Source of the DNA: Henckelia pumila
Taxonomy: Eukaryota; Streptophyta; Magnoliopsida; Lamiales; Gesneriaceae
Reading direction: 5' to 3'
NCBI RefSeq assembly: GCF_033568475.1
Contig: NC_133122.1
Location: 15,628,763-15,692,762 of the forward strand
DNA length: 64,000 nucleotides
Both the position numbers and the translations under genes were made by a program. Below are positions 45,096 through 59,642 of this stretch, in pieces. Under the pieces are notes generated by a model. It saw nothing but the letters and a program-made list of their open reading frames with translations, had not been told where the DNA came from and ran no database searches. Within the stretch, counting starts at the first letter, position 1; every line of letters starts with the position of its first letter.

Positions 45096-48000
45096 ATGAT
45101 GGATCCGGCAAAAACCACGCTTGGCAGGATGCTAATGGACCAGATCACTCCGGCGGTCATGGTCCTTCGGACGCCGCTCGTTGAGGAGTCTTGCCGCCGA
45201 AATGGACTCTCGTTCATTGAAATGCTAAACCCTTTCTGCAACTTCAACAATATCGATGGTACAGTCCACAAAGCTTAAGTTCTGAATTGTGGAATTGGAT
45301 ATACTGATTTATTTCGTGTGTCGGTGTTCAGTGCCAGTGAGGACAGCTAGTGATCAGCCTTACAGGCTAAGAAGATTCAAATTGAGATTGTTTTATGCTT
45401 CGGAAATACGGCAGCCAAATATCGAGGTACGTTTACTTTGATAGCCTTTTTATCTCGCATTGGCTCGGCTATAAGATTCTGCGAAATGGGAAGGCGATTT
45501 TTTTTTTTGAGCACTGTTCTTTTATAATGTACATTTCACGGTAAACTTGTGGATCATATGATGCTACATTATAGCATAACAGATAATGTAAAAGACAGAA
45601 ATTTGAGGCTTTTGGACACTGTTCTTCATAGAAAGTAAGTCGCATTCCATGTAGGGCTGTTTGCGTCTTAATTGTTTGGCGATAACTTGAGGTGCGAGGA
45701 TTTTGCAGTCGACCTTAGATAAGTGTTTCAGGTAACTGTATGAGCATAAGCAGGTGTTCCTGTTGTTCAGATATATACTTCATGGTGGATCTTGTAACTA
45801 TTTGGGGTTACTGAACAGATATGTGATATCTATTAAACTCTAGGGTCTGAATGATCCTGTCAATCCTGTCAACATTATAAGTCAATCGGGTGTTGTGGTA
45901 TGGATGCTGTATGAGATGGTTTGATGCTTCCCCATCTTTGTTTTTAATCTGACAATTGCCCATCCAGGTTGCTAAGGAGAGGTTAAAACAAGTAATCACT
46001 CATGCTGGAGATGAAGATATTTCTGAGATGTGCTCAGACCCACCAGAAATTGGGAATGCAGTACCAAGTAAGTTGTAAGCCCTGTAACTTGAACACTGGA
46101 AACCCTTTTGCATCTTAACCAAAAGAAAACGAGTTGATGGATAGCCTGAATGTGTGCCTGTTATTGTACATTTTACACTTGACATTTCTGTAGAGACTTT
46201 ACACATGAGTCTGATGTTAAGTTGACTATTATGATTAGCTGATGAATTTGATATATCTAACTTTGAGCGATACAAGCTGTATTGATATTAAAAAGTAGAA
46301 TGAATTTTACAGCTTCTCAGCTGGAGCTTGTGCCATCATGGTTTCGAATTTTCAATAAAGAGCTAGTAGATACAGTCTCATTTTCAGAACATGAAGCTTT
46401 TGATCATCCTGTGGCATGTAAGTTTTGCAATTGCTGGTACATTTCACATGTTGTTCTGAACATCATGCTATCTTGGACATTTTTTACTTTTCTCTGTTGG
46501 CGGTCTTTAAATCCTAGAGGTTCCTGCTTAGATATTTGCTTATCTTTCTGCCTTCTGTGCCCATCCGAACAGGCCTTGTGGCTGTCTCTTCGAAGGATAA
46601 AGATCCCATTGGCAAGTTTGTTGACCTGTTCAACACGAACCAGTTGCCTTCTCTCCTTAATGATGGTGCCATGGATCCAAAGATTTTGAAGTATTTCTTG
46701 TTGGTGCATGATAATGACGCCGGCATGCTAGAGAAGTATAACTCCAATTACCCCCTTTTGTTCTTTTGTATCACACAGGGAGTGCATGAACATCCTCGAA
46801 ACATTTTTATATCCATAATTGAATAGACTTGTTTTGGATGAATTTTGTGCAACACAATTCATTATTGAATGTATTTTGTTTGCATTTAACGCAAGGAAGG
46901 TGGGTACTTCAAAGAAGCAGTTGATCTATGCAAATACGAAAATTATCTTTGAGGATCTTTAGGTTAATAGGACAAATGAATTTTTGCATTTGCAATATCA
47001 TACTCCTGCTGGCCTTTGTTTCTAATGTGTCTTTAGTAATGAATCTGCAATGGCTTGAATTTACCTTCGAAGTGAAAAACTGAGGCATTATAATGTACGA
47101 TCTTCTTCTAATGAAAAATCCCAGACTAAATTTCATTAACATATAAGTATCAGTTGATAAGGGAGGAAATTATATGAACACATAGCACCTGAAAGTTGGG
47201 ATCACTGAGTGAACTAGGAGTTGCCTGGAATTATATTGAAAAGTGCAGAGATAAACTTTGTAAGCATAATAGTTTATCTTGGCTCAATTATAATTAGTTG
47301 TCTGTCGGAGAATTTTATCTATAACTGTGAGATTCAGTTTTACTATTTGCTTTATCATTATACTTTGGTGATCATTCATTAGCTTTTTTCTCGGTCACAA
47401 GTGCTTTTTCCTCTTCATGGATAGGCTACATTAAACTTATTGTTACATGGATGCTCTATCCCCTAAAATATATTTGGGATGACTCCAAGGTTAGAGCAGT
47501 TAATTTTATCAGCCCAATTATCAATTGCGCACGTTTACTATCAACTTCCTATTGGTCGAAATTGAAATCATTTAGGTTGAATTGAAAACCATAGTGCCAA
47601 TACCTGAGGTCAGACATAAATATTTTTTGTGATGGTATACTGAGTAGTGTGATATGGTATATGGTGTCAAGACCACGATGCACATCAAATAGCTCTTAGA
47701 GTGGTGAAGTCGATTGAGAAAATTCAAGAAACATAGGACAATACTGTGGTATCTGATCCTTTTTCACTTTTATCTGGAAAATGTATGTGGTCTCAGATTC
47801 CTTCTCTTTTTATCTGCAGTTGAGGAGTTTTGTTCTACAAAATAAGGGTTTTTGGTCTTCATGTTTTTTCCCCTACAGAGCTACCAGTATTTTGACAGAA
47901 ATGAGGAGTACATTTGGTGTGAATGATTGTCGTTTGGTGTGTATTAACTCGTCTCCAGATGGCTTAGAAGAACATCAAGAAAATCCATGGGCATATTATG

Positions 48001-51000
48001 TGAGAAAAATTCTGAAAATTTACATTTACTTCTTTACTTCTCACCTCTCTTATAGTTAAATTTGCTGGTGTACAGAAAAATCATGCTGCACATAAGCAAC
48101 AGTTTGGTGGCTTCCTTAATTTGGATGATATAGGAGAGGTACTTATTTCACCCAGCTAGGTTACTTTACGGAATTCTTATCTGCAAAAGTAGTGGATCAG
48201 CCGTTTCTTTTGGTTTGAACTCTGCAGTTGAGAAATACAGTGCAAGATCTCTCTTCTAAGCACATCATTCCTCACATGGAACTAAAAATACGTGTTCTCA
48301 ATCAGCAGGTATATTCATCTTACATCGAGATACTTTGCGTTCATGATTAGTTTGGACGATGTCAAATTATTGAAATCTTTGCTTTTGTTCTACTACAATC
48401 TATTCTCTATTACACCAGGTTTCAGTTACAAGGAAAGGATTTAGAAATCAAATTAAAAACCTGTGGTGGAGAAAAGGGAAAGAAGATGCACCAGATGAGC
48501 ACAATGGGCCAATGTATGTTTAATCCTCATAGTATAGCCTTATATTTCATTGGGCATTTGAATGCTACCTTCTCCATGTCCCTTTGCTCTATCATTTCAT
48601 TTGTTTAATCGCTGCTGAAGGTACACTTTTAGCTCCATAGAATCTCAGATACGAGTTTTGGGTGACTATGCTTTCATGTTACAAGATTATGAACTTGCCT
48701 TGTCGAACTATCGACTTATCTCTACGGACTACAAGCTTGACAAAGCATGGAGACACTTTGCTGGTGTTCAGGTGTTTCTTTGCTTCTGTTTTATGATCAT
48801 TTATCTGCTTCTTTTAGGTGGAAGTTTTGGGATCATATCTTTTGCCATCTACTGGGCCCTATACTACTTTTTTTATATTATATTGTCGTGCTTTATTCTT
48901 CACATACTTGATTAGAAGCTTTATGCTCTATTTTTTGCTTTCAATCCATGTTAGAAAATTTTCTTTATAATTAGATTCTGTTTGTTGGATACTTGTGCTG
49001 CTATTACATTACTTTTCCGAAAAATACGTTAGCTGACCCCATGAATTTCATTGTCTTTTATTCCAATGGTCATTTTTTGTTACCATGGAAGAAAGTAAAT
49101 AGTAGCTCAAACCATTTCACAGATTCAACGTTCAAGAACGGGATAGGGTTGGTCTGTTTGATGTTCCAAGATATCTGTAAAGAACAATAATTTAGATATA
49201 TGGTGGGATTTCAACTTAATGAGGCAACTTTTTTAGCTCAACTTACTGATGGTAAGACTACTGCTGCATGGTCACATCATCAAGTTTGTTAGAAAGGACA
49301 ATTGAGGAGTAAAGTTGCTTTTCTTACCAAAAGTTGTGTTGTCAACAGATTTCGATTTTGAATGGATGAGTATAATAAAAAGAAGTAAATGAAGTCCCAT
49401 GGCATTGAACTGGAATATAATATTTTGTTATATACACCCTTGAAGCTGCGTATAGAGTATAGACAAGATTTTGTCATTGTTATTATGTTAAGAAATATCT
49501 ATTCTCTTTTGTATTTCAACTTATTGCTGCCTATTTATGTCATATCTGTTCCTTTCCCTCACTTTGTTTAAGCTGCCAAGATTTTTTTTTGGGCAGGTGT
49601 TTTTTCATACCATCTTATTTATATTTGCACAATTTTATTCGGTAATAATTGAGCATTGCTCAGAAACTCTTTCCATGGAGAAGTTTAATTTGGTTTGTTC
49701 CATGAGCAGTTCCATGAACAATTTCATTTTTTTGGATTATTTTTGGGTTTTTCTGCTGCAAACATGACCTATATACTCTATATCAAATTGTTAAGTGCCT
49801 AAATTCATGCACTTGTCTGATTTCTTCTTTCTATACTGTATTAATTTTGGCTTTGAATGCTTCTACAGGAAATGATGGGTTTATGTTATTTTATGTTGGA
49901 TCAGTCGAGAAAAGATGCGGAGTACTGCATGGAAACTGCTTTCAGTACTTATTTGGTATTCAATAGCTTAACTTGCTGCATTTGGTTTTTGTTAGAGATG
50001 TTTTGAAGAATGTGTTAGTTTCCCCTCTTCTCCATTTACAAACAAAATTAAGATTTTTCTTGGGGTTCTGTTAAGCTAGTGCTTGTTCATATAAAAAAGC
50101 CTGCGGAATATTGCAATTTCTTAAAGAAAGCTTTTTTAACTTGTTACTAGAATATTCAGCCCACAGCTTGGTGGATCTTTCCTTTGGTTATCAAGAATCT
50201 GAATGTTTGATTAGCTTTAACCTTTAATTTCAGAAAATCCCATCTGGCATGAGAAATGCGACACGTTGTGGCCTTTGGTGGGCAGAAATGTTAAAGGCTA
50301 GGGGTCAGTATAAGGATGCTGCAGGTGTCTATTTTCGTATCTCTGGTGAGGTAATGCCCATGATTTGAAGGTTGAACTGATGAGGAATTGTATAATTTAT
50401 TCCTGAAGCACGTCATTTTTTAGGAACCCCTGCACTCTGCTGTAATGCTTGAGCAAGCATCCTACTGCTACTTGCTATCCACACCAACCATGCTACGGAA
50501 GTATGGATTTCATCTTGTTCTTTCAGGAGATCTCTACAAGAAATGTGGTCAGGTGATGATGGTTTTTAAATATATATGCAATTTTATATTTCACGGTTTG
50601 TGCTATGATCTGAAAAAGATGCTGGCGGTCTTTGATCAGATAAAACACGCAATCAGAACATATAAAGGTGCTCTTTCTGTCTTCAAAGGCTCGGCGTGGG
50701 TGCACATCAGGGATCATGTTCATTTCCATATTGGAAAGTAAGGAAGCTCTCTAATCTTTCTTGGTAAACTATAGATTTTCTATATTTCCATGCTTCATTC
50801 ATGTTTCAGGTGGTATGCATTTCTTGGAATTTTTGGCGAGGCTGTTAAACATATGTTAGAGGTCCTGGCATGTAGTCATCAACCCAGGGCGACTCAAGAG
50901 TTATTTTTGAGGGGCTTTTTTCAAGTTATTCAGGTATCTGCTGCTAAGCTGCTAAATTGCTTTTGTTATCTTAAACTGTTTTTCTTCCATTGTGTCGTAC

Positions 51001-54000
51001 CTGTTTCCTTTTTTTGTTCTTTTTCCTGTTGCTAGTTGGTAACAACCTCATGGGGTCTAATCCCAAAATTCAACACTTCCATATCAACCTATTAAAAAGT
51101 AGTTTTTTATATCGCATCTGTAACTGAAAGTGATAATAATCCTGTAAATGAAGTTTAGGCCATTGCATCCATTCTATTCACGGTCAGGGAAGAAAACTAT
51201 TTTTTAGTCATCGCCACCACTTGAAATTCTACGTCAAAAGATACCTATTATTTTACTATCGAGCTTTCATGTGTTATTTATTTCCCTTTTCACAATGATA
51301 CAAAAGCTGAGTTAATGAAAGCTCTATTCAGTAGTTGATTAAACTCGGAAACTTGGGTGGTCTTTGCTTATTCCTTGTCTTAGTCAACTCAAGAGACTTA
51401 AATTTACCCTTATGTTCTTCCTTATGTTCATATTTACTTTAATGTTAACTAAATGTCAGTGATATCTTTCTTTTACCTGTTTCATTGTAGGAAACTGGGA
51501 AAACATTTGAGATTTTCAGGCTTCAGTTACCCGTCATAAACTTTCCTTTAACTAAAGTTGTTTTTGAAGATCATCGAACCTTTGCATCACCTGCGGCAGT
51601 AAGTTAGTTTGCAGTTTTCCTTAATAAAGCTGGTGGTGGGTTTACTTGAGTTTTGATTGTACGCATATCTGATCGTCTGGTGTTGCTGGTCAGTATGGAG
51701 ACTTGATGACTGATTAACTGGTTTTTAGTTCTAATATTATTCTTGTTTATCATTAACTATTGCCGATTCTGTAATCCTCCATCTTTTCAACTACATCCGC
51801 TAGGAATTCCTTGGCTCCATCCGGGTGTCATCATGTTCATTGCCCATCGATTGTTGATGAGATAGAGGATTAGTATTACGTTGCTATTGGTGAAGTAAGA
51901 TGATCATTCCAAAAACAGATGAACCACTATTCCTGATATTTCAAACTTATTTTTTATTTTGTGAGCCCTAATAAATTCATCTTCTGGTGTGACAACATCA
52001 AATAGAAGAAACTCTCTTTGAAAATTATAATACGTATTACTTTTGTAGTTTTGTTCCATTGTGGTTGACTTGTGGCCAGAGTTATTATAGTCTTTTGGTC
52101 GTAGATGGCATATTCTCTTGTTTCGAAGGTTGCCAACTATTGGGTGAGCAGACAATTGCATACTGATATTTATGCAGCCAGTTTTTGAATTGAACTTGCA
52201 GTATATCTGCTTTCCTGTCTTTCAATTTCAAGATTGATTTGGATTGAACATTTTTGGAATCTCTATTTAATAGCAACTCATGATCAGTATCACCACAATG
52301 CCCTAGAGGCCATGGTTGTATTTGGTGATTGAATGTTAAATACTGATTTAGAGCTGCTGCATTCATTTGTCTTTTTACAGTAAAAACTAATATGTCTCTC
52401 TTACACTCGTTAACTCTAAATGTTGGAAATTAGCCCTTCACCAGTGGTCGACATGGAGGGTTTTGCTTTCAACGTAGTATAAGGAATTATATAGTGTCAT
52501 CCAATTTTGAATTCTATCTGTTTCTTGGAGCATGTTCTTTTATTGATGCTTGCTTCCCAATTTCCTGAATTTTAGGCAAACATCGAAGAAAGTTTATGGC
52601 AGTCGTTGGAGGAGGACATAATTCCATCATTATCAGTTATGAGGACTAACTGGTTGGAGTCACAACCAAAGGTCATACCAAAGATTCACAAGGAATCAAA
52701 TGTATGTGTTTCTGGAGGTATGAAGTTGATATTATGATCTAGTTGTAGAGTGTTGGATATACTGGGTCAAACTTTGCTGCACATATTCCACCGATGCTGG
52801 GGACAATGTTTAAATTGTATTTAGAATTTATGACATTTCCAGGACGTAGCAAATTTATGATTGTACATACTTCCTTTTAGTTTAACGTCATTTGTCTCTG
52901 ACTAATACCTGAGGCTATGTTTGTGAATGCTTCCGTCTTGCAGATCAGTTAATTCTAAAATATAAACTTTAGCAGTGATTAACCTTTTGATATTGCTTAG
53001 GAGCAAATCATAGATAACGTAGTTATTTATAGGTTATCGTGTCAATGAGTTCATTACTTATTTATCGTGAGATTTGCCATGGGAGATAATGCGAAAATTT
53101 TGGTAGACCTTGGTTTTAGGATTCTTTACATTACTTCGAAGCTCCTATGAAGCTGGTAAATAATTGTCTTGTCAAATTTTATTTTCAATATAAAGACTCT
53201 GGATAAACTTAATAACCACTTATTTGGAATTTTTTCAGGTATTTGCTGTCTTAAATTAAATTAAAATTCTTATACATTATCACTACCTGAATCCAGACTT
53301 CCATCCACCAAAAATTCTTGCTTCTGAACCTGGGAGTTCAGAGAGAAGATTTACTACTAGATATCTTTGCATGCTTTCAGCTAACTTTTCTCTGGAGCAT
53401 GTATAGTTTTTAGCAGCACAAACCTTTTTTTTTGTTCTGTTCGTATGGCGACATATTTGTTATTTCATGGTCCATGCAACTTTTAACTGTATATACCGAT
53501 ATTTGTCTTCTATTGTTGTTGGTATGTACATTCTGTAGAGTGCTTGCTAACATTTCATATTGTTTCCATGATTTTTCAGAGTCAATAAAGGTTGATGTGA
53601 ACTTTAGGAATCCACTTCAAATTCCTCTATCCATTTCAAATGTTTCCCTAGTATGCGAGTATTCAGCTAAAACTAATGAAACTGAAGCAGGTAAGCTTTC
53701 TATTATTAATTTTCCTACTGCAACAAGTAGGTGTTCAGTTTTTATTTTTTCGAGAGCTTTCTTATATGTATGAGTGAGTGCCTGCCCTGCCCTCTTAGAT
53801 TTTGTTATATTCTTGCATATTAAGTGTCTTTATATTGAAGTTAAAATGGACCAGAATCATCAGCATAACTACCATTGGGCTATTTTGAACAATGCAGATT
53901 CAAGTAGCAGTTTGATTGACTATCAGAATGCCTTGGAAATGAGAGCAGTATCAACTAGTGGGTATGTTAGTGATGCAAAGATTGTAGTTTTTTGGTTTTC

Positions 54001-57000
54001 AATATCTGTGTGCGCGCTTCTTTTGAAAACTAGGTCTCTCCCATGTATCAGGGGAGGCCCAGTTTCCGAAATAAAACACACATTAGGGTTATATTTATTA
54101 CTCCTGCTGCAAAGATTATGGTTCCTCTTAATTTTTCCTGGTTTGATTTGACCATGTGCATGCTATGTGTATGACTATCGCTAATTTTTTATACCTGCCC
54201 GATGCAGGGATGAGAGCTTAGACACATCTTTCTTTACTTTATCTGAAGTTGACATTTTGATGCAAGGAAATGAAACTATATCGGTGAGCTTTTGCCAATA
54301 ATAAAATGTCGGAATTATTTTATTATTTCTCGCATTATATTAATGTGGACTCATTTACTCCATCTTACGTTTATTGGTATTCTATCCCTATTTGGATTTC
54401 TTATGTAAAATCTCTGAGTCTTTGACGAATATCCAACATAATACCTGGTTGCATTTTGGTCCAAGAATGTCAGATTTCAAACACACAAAAAAAAAAAACT
54501 AAACTAAACTAAACAAAACAAAAACAAAAAAGGAAAAGAGACGTCAGCAACCATAATTTGATAGTTGATGCATTGAACTTAAGACCACAGTAAGAATATG
54601 TCTCAAATAGTATAATCTCTTGGTGCAAATGCTTTAACTATCAGTGAACTGGGAAATATAATCCGATATGTCCAAATGTATCTTTGTAACTATGTCCCAT
54701 GTCTGCCACCACTCTTCTCACTCATTGATGCATAGTATTTTGTCGCCTTAAGACACATTTCAATAAGTTTCTTCAGGTTGACCTATTGTTTAATGGCACT
54801 ATAAATGTTCTCACATTATTTTTCTTTGCTCTTCAGGTTCAGTTAAGAGTCACTCCCAAAGTAGAAGGCACCCTAAAAATAGTTGGCGTTAGGTGGAAAC
54901 TCTCTGGTTCAGTGGTTGGAGTTAGTAACTTTGATTCAGATGTTATCAGCAAGAAAGTTAAGGGGAAAAGGAAACCAAAGCAATCAATCAAAGGAAGCCT
55001 GAAGTTCCTGGTGATAAAGGTACTGTTTTTGTTGTTTTTCTTGGAGTGGCATAGTTTATATTGACTTGATTCTGGATCATCGAATGGTTACAGTTTTTTT
55101 ATGTTCTGCTTATCTGCTTAAACTTGTTTGATATCCAGAACTTGCCGAGACTTGAAGGTGTCATTCACGACTTACCCAAAACAGTTTATACTGGGGACAT
55201 GCGTTGCCTTACTTTAGAGATACGAAATCCATCAAAAATATCCGTAAAGGTACTCTTTTTTTAATTATTATTATTTTTTACTTTTTTCACTCATGTACTA
55301 TCTTGTCAACAACTAAGGAAGCATGTGATTTCACTTCCATCGTATTTGGGAAACACCGTCTGTGAGTAAAAAGTGTTGGCTGATTTGTGTAGTTTAAATT
55401 TTGTGCAAAACATAATTGTCTGTTCCTGGTTCATATCTGGTATAGAGTCATCTTTCACTATTTTAGCAGCACTAGTTAAAGGAAAGTAAATACAAACTTG
55501 TTATAGTTCTTACTCATTCGTATTTTTCCAGTGTCACATTATTTATTTATTTTATGCTTTCTCAGCTAACATTTTTTAATACTCGGATTTATGCATTGTT
55601 ACACTTTACATGGAAACAGCAAAAGTAATATCAAGTGTTCAATTTTTAATTCAGTTTCAGATTCAACATTTTGGATGTGCAGAGCTTCTAATGTCATGTT
55701 TTTCACATGGTAGATTGTTTTAGATTAATGGACTGTATGGTTTTTTTTTTAACTTTTAAAGTCTTGTTTTATTCTATGAGCGGTGTGACGTATCAAACTC
55801 TCACAAGCTATTTTGACTTCTCAGTGAAACAATGAGATATGCAAAATCTGATTTTAATTATGGTTGTCGCAGAATGATTATCCGTTCCAAAGTTGATCAC
55901 TTCCTTCCACACAATATTATGATTTCATTTCTAGGATATGAATTTGTTGTTTCCCAAAATTATTGAAAGTTACCTCTTCTGTATTGATTTTGCATGTTGT
56001 TGAACGCCTGGTGCTTGTTGAAACCATGCCTTAGTCTTGGTGATTGAAGTTCCTTCTTTGTTTCTCTTCTGTCTCTTTGGTGGATCCATGTGTTCCTGCA
56101 TCATATTTATGTTTTCGCGATGGTTTGACTAATTGCTAATTTTATAATTTATCCATTTACTCCAGGTATTGGAGTGTAACAATTGTTTGCTAGTATTGCC
56201 CTGGTTAATTTTTTATATTGTGATGTCCAGCTGCTGAGGAAATATTACCTTTGTTCATCGTTTTTCTGCTGTTTTCTCTATTGGCAGAATTTGAAAATGC
56301 GGGTCAATCATCCAAGATTTATTAACATTGCAGAGCAGGAAGTTATAGAGCAAGAATTTCCAACTTGTCTTGAAAAACAAGATAACTCACAAAATTCGAC
56401 TTATCTGGATACTGCCAAATATACAAATAGTGTATTTGTTTTCCCTGAGGTCATTGGGCTTTGCCTTTTATTTACATTTGCACTTTCTAGCATATTCAGT
56501 GTATTCTGTATTCACGTTTCAACTCTTTTTTCCCAGACCGAGCCAATTTGTTGGGAAAAGCCATTAATGTGGCCGCTTTGGTTTAGGGCTGCTGTAGCTG
56601 GAAATGTTTCGCTGTGCATAACCATTTACTATGAGGTGGAAGAAAAATCAACTCTCATAATTTATCGAACTTTAAGAATGCATTACAAATTGGAGGTATG
56701 TCCTGAAAAGAAGTATGATCTTATTGTTGCTGCATTTTAAGTTTTATTTGTAGCATGCAAAACTTGATTGAATATCTGAGAGTATATATGTTTCTCATTT
56801 GGTATGACTCGTCAATCAATAGAAGGAATTGTACTTGGTGCTTGTTCATTCATTAACCAATTGAAATCAGGATATATTGATACAAGTATAGATCTCCAAC
56901 AGCATATGCTGCATATCTGTCATTGATTTTCTCCTTTTTCATCATCTGAAAATTTATAGGTACTTCCATCTCTGGAAGTGACATTCCAACTCAGGCCTTG

Positions 57001-59045
57001 TCCTTCCAGATTGCATGAGTTCCTTGTGCGGATGGAAATTATCAACAGAACCACTTCAGAGAGTTTCCAAATTCACCAATTATCATGTGTTGGATACCAG
57101 TGGGAACTCGCACTTCTTCAGTCAACAGATTCTGGCTTTCCTTCGGATTTCTTAATGGCTGGACAGGCTTTGTCATGGTTTTTCAAGCTTAAGGTTTGTG
57201 TCAAAGTTGGAAGTTTTCTTAAAGTGACTTGTGGATATTACTTTTGAAAATATTCTTGTTAGGTTTACTGCTTTGTATACTTTTACCTGGACAGAGATGA
57301 TTTGCTAGAGGTGTCTCCATGCTTAAATCATTATTCTATCAAATCTGTGTAGTTGACTCCAGACTGGAGCTGTGTGCAATTTTTTGTCTTCTTCTTCCTT
57401 CTTTTTTTTTGGGGGGGAGTATAACGATGTATGCTGTAACACTATGCTATTTGTGTTAGCCCCAAAAAGCAGAGTCTCCACTTTATTACTTACTAGATTT
57501 TTCAACATCTTATTTTTTACATTTACCCTACTCTTTTTATATTATTTTTCTGGAGTTCCCGTGTTAAGTTATTTTTGGATGCAGAAATTCCAAACACAAG
57601 TGACTGGTGAAGATTATATGTCTTCTCTTTTCACTTCAGGAAGGGCAGATGTAAAACTTTGTGCTGGGGATTCCAAACGGCTCTATGATACGTCGATATC
57701 GCCTCTTAATATATTTCACCATCATGAAAGAATGCACCAGAAAAGACCAGAGCAGGTTTACCGTCTTTGCCTTTTATTTTGTCCTGCTCAATTATCAGTT
57801 GGCATTGACATACTTATATTCATCCTTTTCTTTTCTTTTTTTGAAACAACTTATGTTCATCCTTAATTAAATTGTCAGTGTTGAGTTTTTAAATGTATGT
57901 AACATGAATGTGATGTTCCAAATTGTGAAAATGGTTTTCTCATCCGTGTTCATTCTATCTCAAATTGAATGGTTAATTGGCACGGGTTGAATATTTTGTA
58001 CTATCTTTTGATATATGCTGGCACAAAATGGAGTGTAAAATAAGTGCCTCCTTTTTCCTTTTTATTTTGGTCTTGTGGATGGTGCGTGACTGTAACATTA
58101 GGGATACAAAATGGAACCACGTGATTGACTTAAGCCATCAATAAATGCATTTGTTGTTCTTTGTCGATAAACGTGAATCATTCTGTTTTTGTTCGCACTA
58201 CATCCTTTTCTTATAATAGGAATTTCACCATTTTTTTTAATCTTTTGACATGGATAGGATCATCAAAACACAGTCGACTTCATCTTGATTACTGAGTCAC
58301 AAAGTGATTTCGATCCAGAGGTATCAAGGTCCAAAGAAATTTTTACTTATCACACATGCCATTGCAGGTACGTCCATTTCTCTAGAGTTAATTCTTGCTT
58401 GACGAATAAGGAGGTTTTCAGCAACAATGCTTTGAAGCCTCATATTTGCATCGTTAGTGTTCATCTTCTTTACTTATTGCTCCTATTAATGTCTATGCTT
58501 ACAGAATTGCTCGTACAAGCCCAATATCATGGCTAATGAATGGCCACCAGATAGTGAAGCACGACTTTTCTGCTGCTTTCTGTGAAATAAATCTTAAACT
58601 TACCGTGCACAACTCCTCGGAGGATAATGTATCAGTTCGATTCACCACCCAAGATCCTACACCTCTCATCAACACAGTCAGCAATTCTGCTTCAGTTTCT
58701 GGAAATGAATTGGGTTGGTACGATATATCTCGTTCTAGTGACATTAAAGGAACATCTGATGTAACGGGAACTCGAGCTGGCAAGACCTTGTTGCCCGAGG
58801 GCATTTCATCTTTCATTTGGTCAGGATCAACTTCAACTCACTTCAACCTCGACCCATTTTCTTCCACTGAAGTTCCTATCCAGATTTGTGTATTTTCGCC
58901 TGGTACATATGATTTGTCAAATTACTCATTGCACTGGAATCTTTTACCAGCTGGTGGTAAAGGAGATGATGAGAACAAGTCGCGAATGTCATCTGGTACT
59001 TGCCAGGGGCATTCTTATCATATCACGGTGCTGCAAAAAGATTAG
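45096..59045 (+). CDS. TRAPPC8: TRAPPC8/TRS85-like TRAPP III subunit
   Basis: Vesicle-tethering subunit. In yeast and animals Trs85/TRAPPC8 directs TRAPP III, a Rab1/Ypt1 GEF complex, to autophagy and early secretory membranes. Predicted 1287 aa in 28 coding exons: 45096-45258, 45332-45426, 45968-46067, 46313-46417, 46573-46735, 47879-47999, 48076-48138, 48228-48308, 48419-48513, 48621-48771, 49869-49955, 50234-50350, 50424-50552, 50640-50737, 50810-50933, 51491-51598, 52576-52717, 53580-53690, 53898-53961, 54208-54283, 54837-55019, 55139-55249, 56288-56449, 56537-56695, 56960-57193, 57585-57755, 58258-58367, 58505-59045. All junctions are GT-AG and in frame. The N-terminal part has the Trs85 core (CINSSPD, NPWAYY), then helical TPR-like repeats (about 290-560) and beta-sandwich, ASNA1-like C-terminal modules. 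Two adjacent ATGs occur at 45096 and 45099; the first is used. Length fits the plant family. Confidence 0.93.
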
Positions 59046-59642
59046 ACATTTTTCTGTAAGTTCCTAATTTGAAAATGTGAATTATTTTTTGTGGTTTTTT
59101 TTACTTGCAACACATAAATCACGATGATTCCATTGTATTATTGTAGCAACGTAGAATTTAGAAATACAAAATCGAATAAGAATTGGTTGACCAATGCTAT
59201 CAACTCGTGGTACTCAGACTAAACCAGTTACAGCTGAAACCCCCTGTATTTTTTTTCCCCCAAATTTTTATCCGTCTGGATGTTATAGATATGGTTTCTA
59301 TTACTATAGATTGACATTTATCAGATTAATGATAGATATGTTTGAAGTGTTCAGTTTGATCTTTCAACGCCCAAATATACTCATTATTCATGTGTATAGC
59401 ATGCAGTTACATTTTGATAACAAATTAAACAAGAAAATTTTTTGTACAAGCGATGGATAAAGTATCTAGCCACTCTCTTTGCCCTTATTACCAACAAATG
59501 CAAAATTATTGGGTTCGTGAGCCTCGCCCAATTACTATCTGGAACAACCAAATTAAAAAAAACGAACTTTTCAAATCAATAAACCATATACAAACATATT
59601 ACTCGTTGGTGAATATATGAATCATGTGACACAGGTCTTGGA
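59046..59642. other. Short region between converging 3' ends
   Basis: TRAPPC8 (+) and the syntaxin gene (-) converge with 597 bp between stop codons. The region must hold both 3' UTRs; poly(A)-like AATAAA-type motifs are scattered on both strands. Their 3' ends may overlap as antisense transcripts. No other feature is seen. Confidence 0.6.

Noticed and set aside
56183-56740. Single 185-aa frame inside TRAPPC8
   Set aside because: It reads through an intron (56450-56536). Splicing with GT-AG sites keeps the TRAPPC8 frame, so this is not a separate gene.
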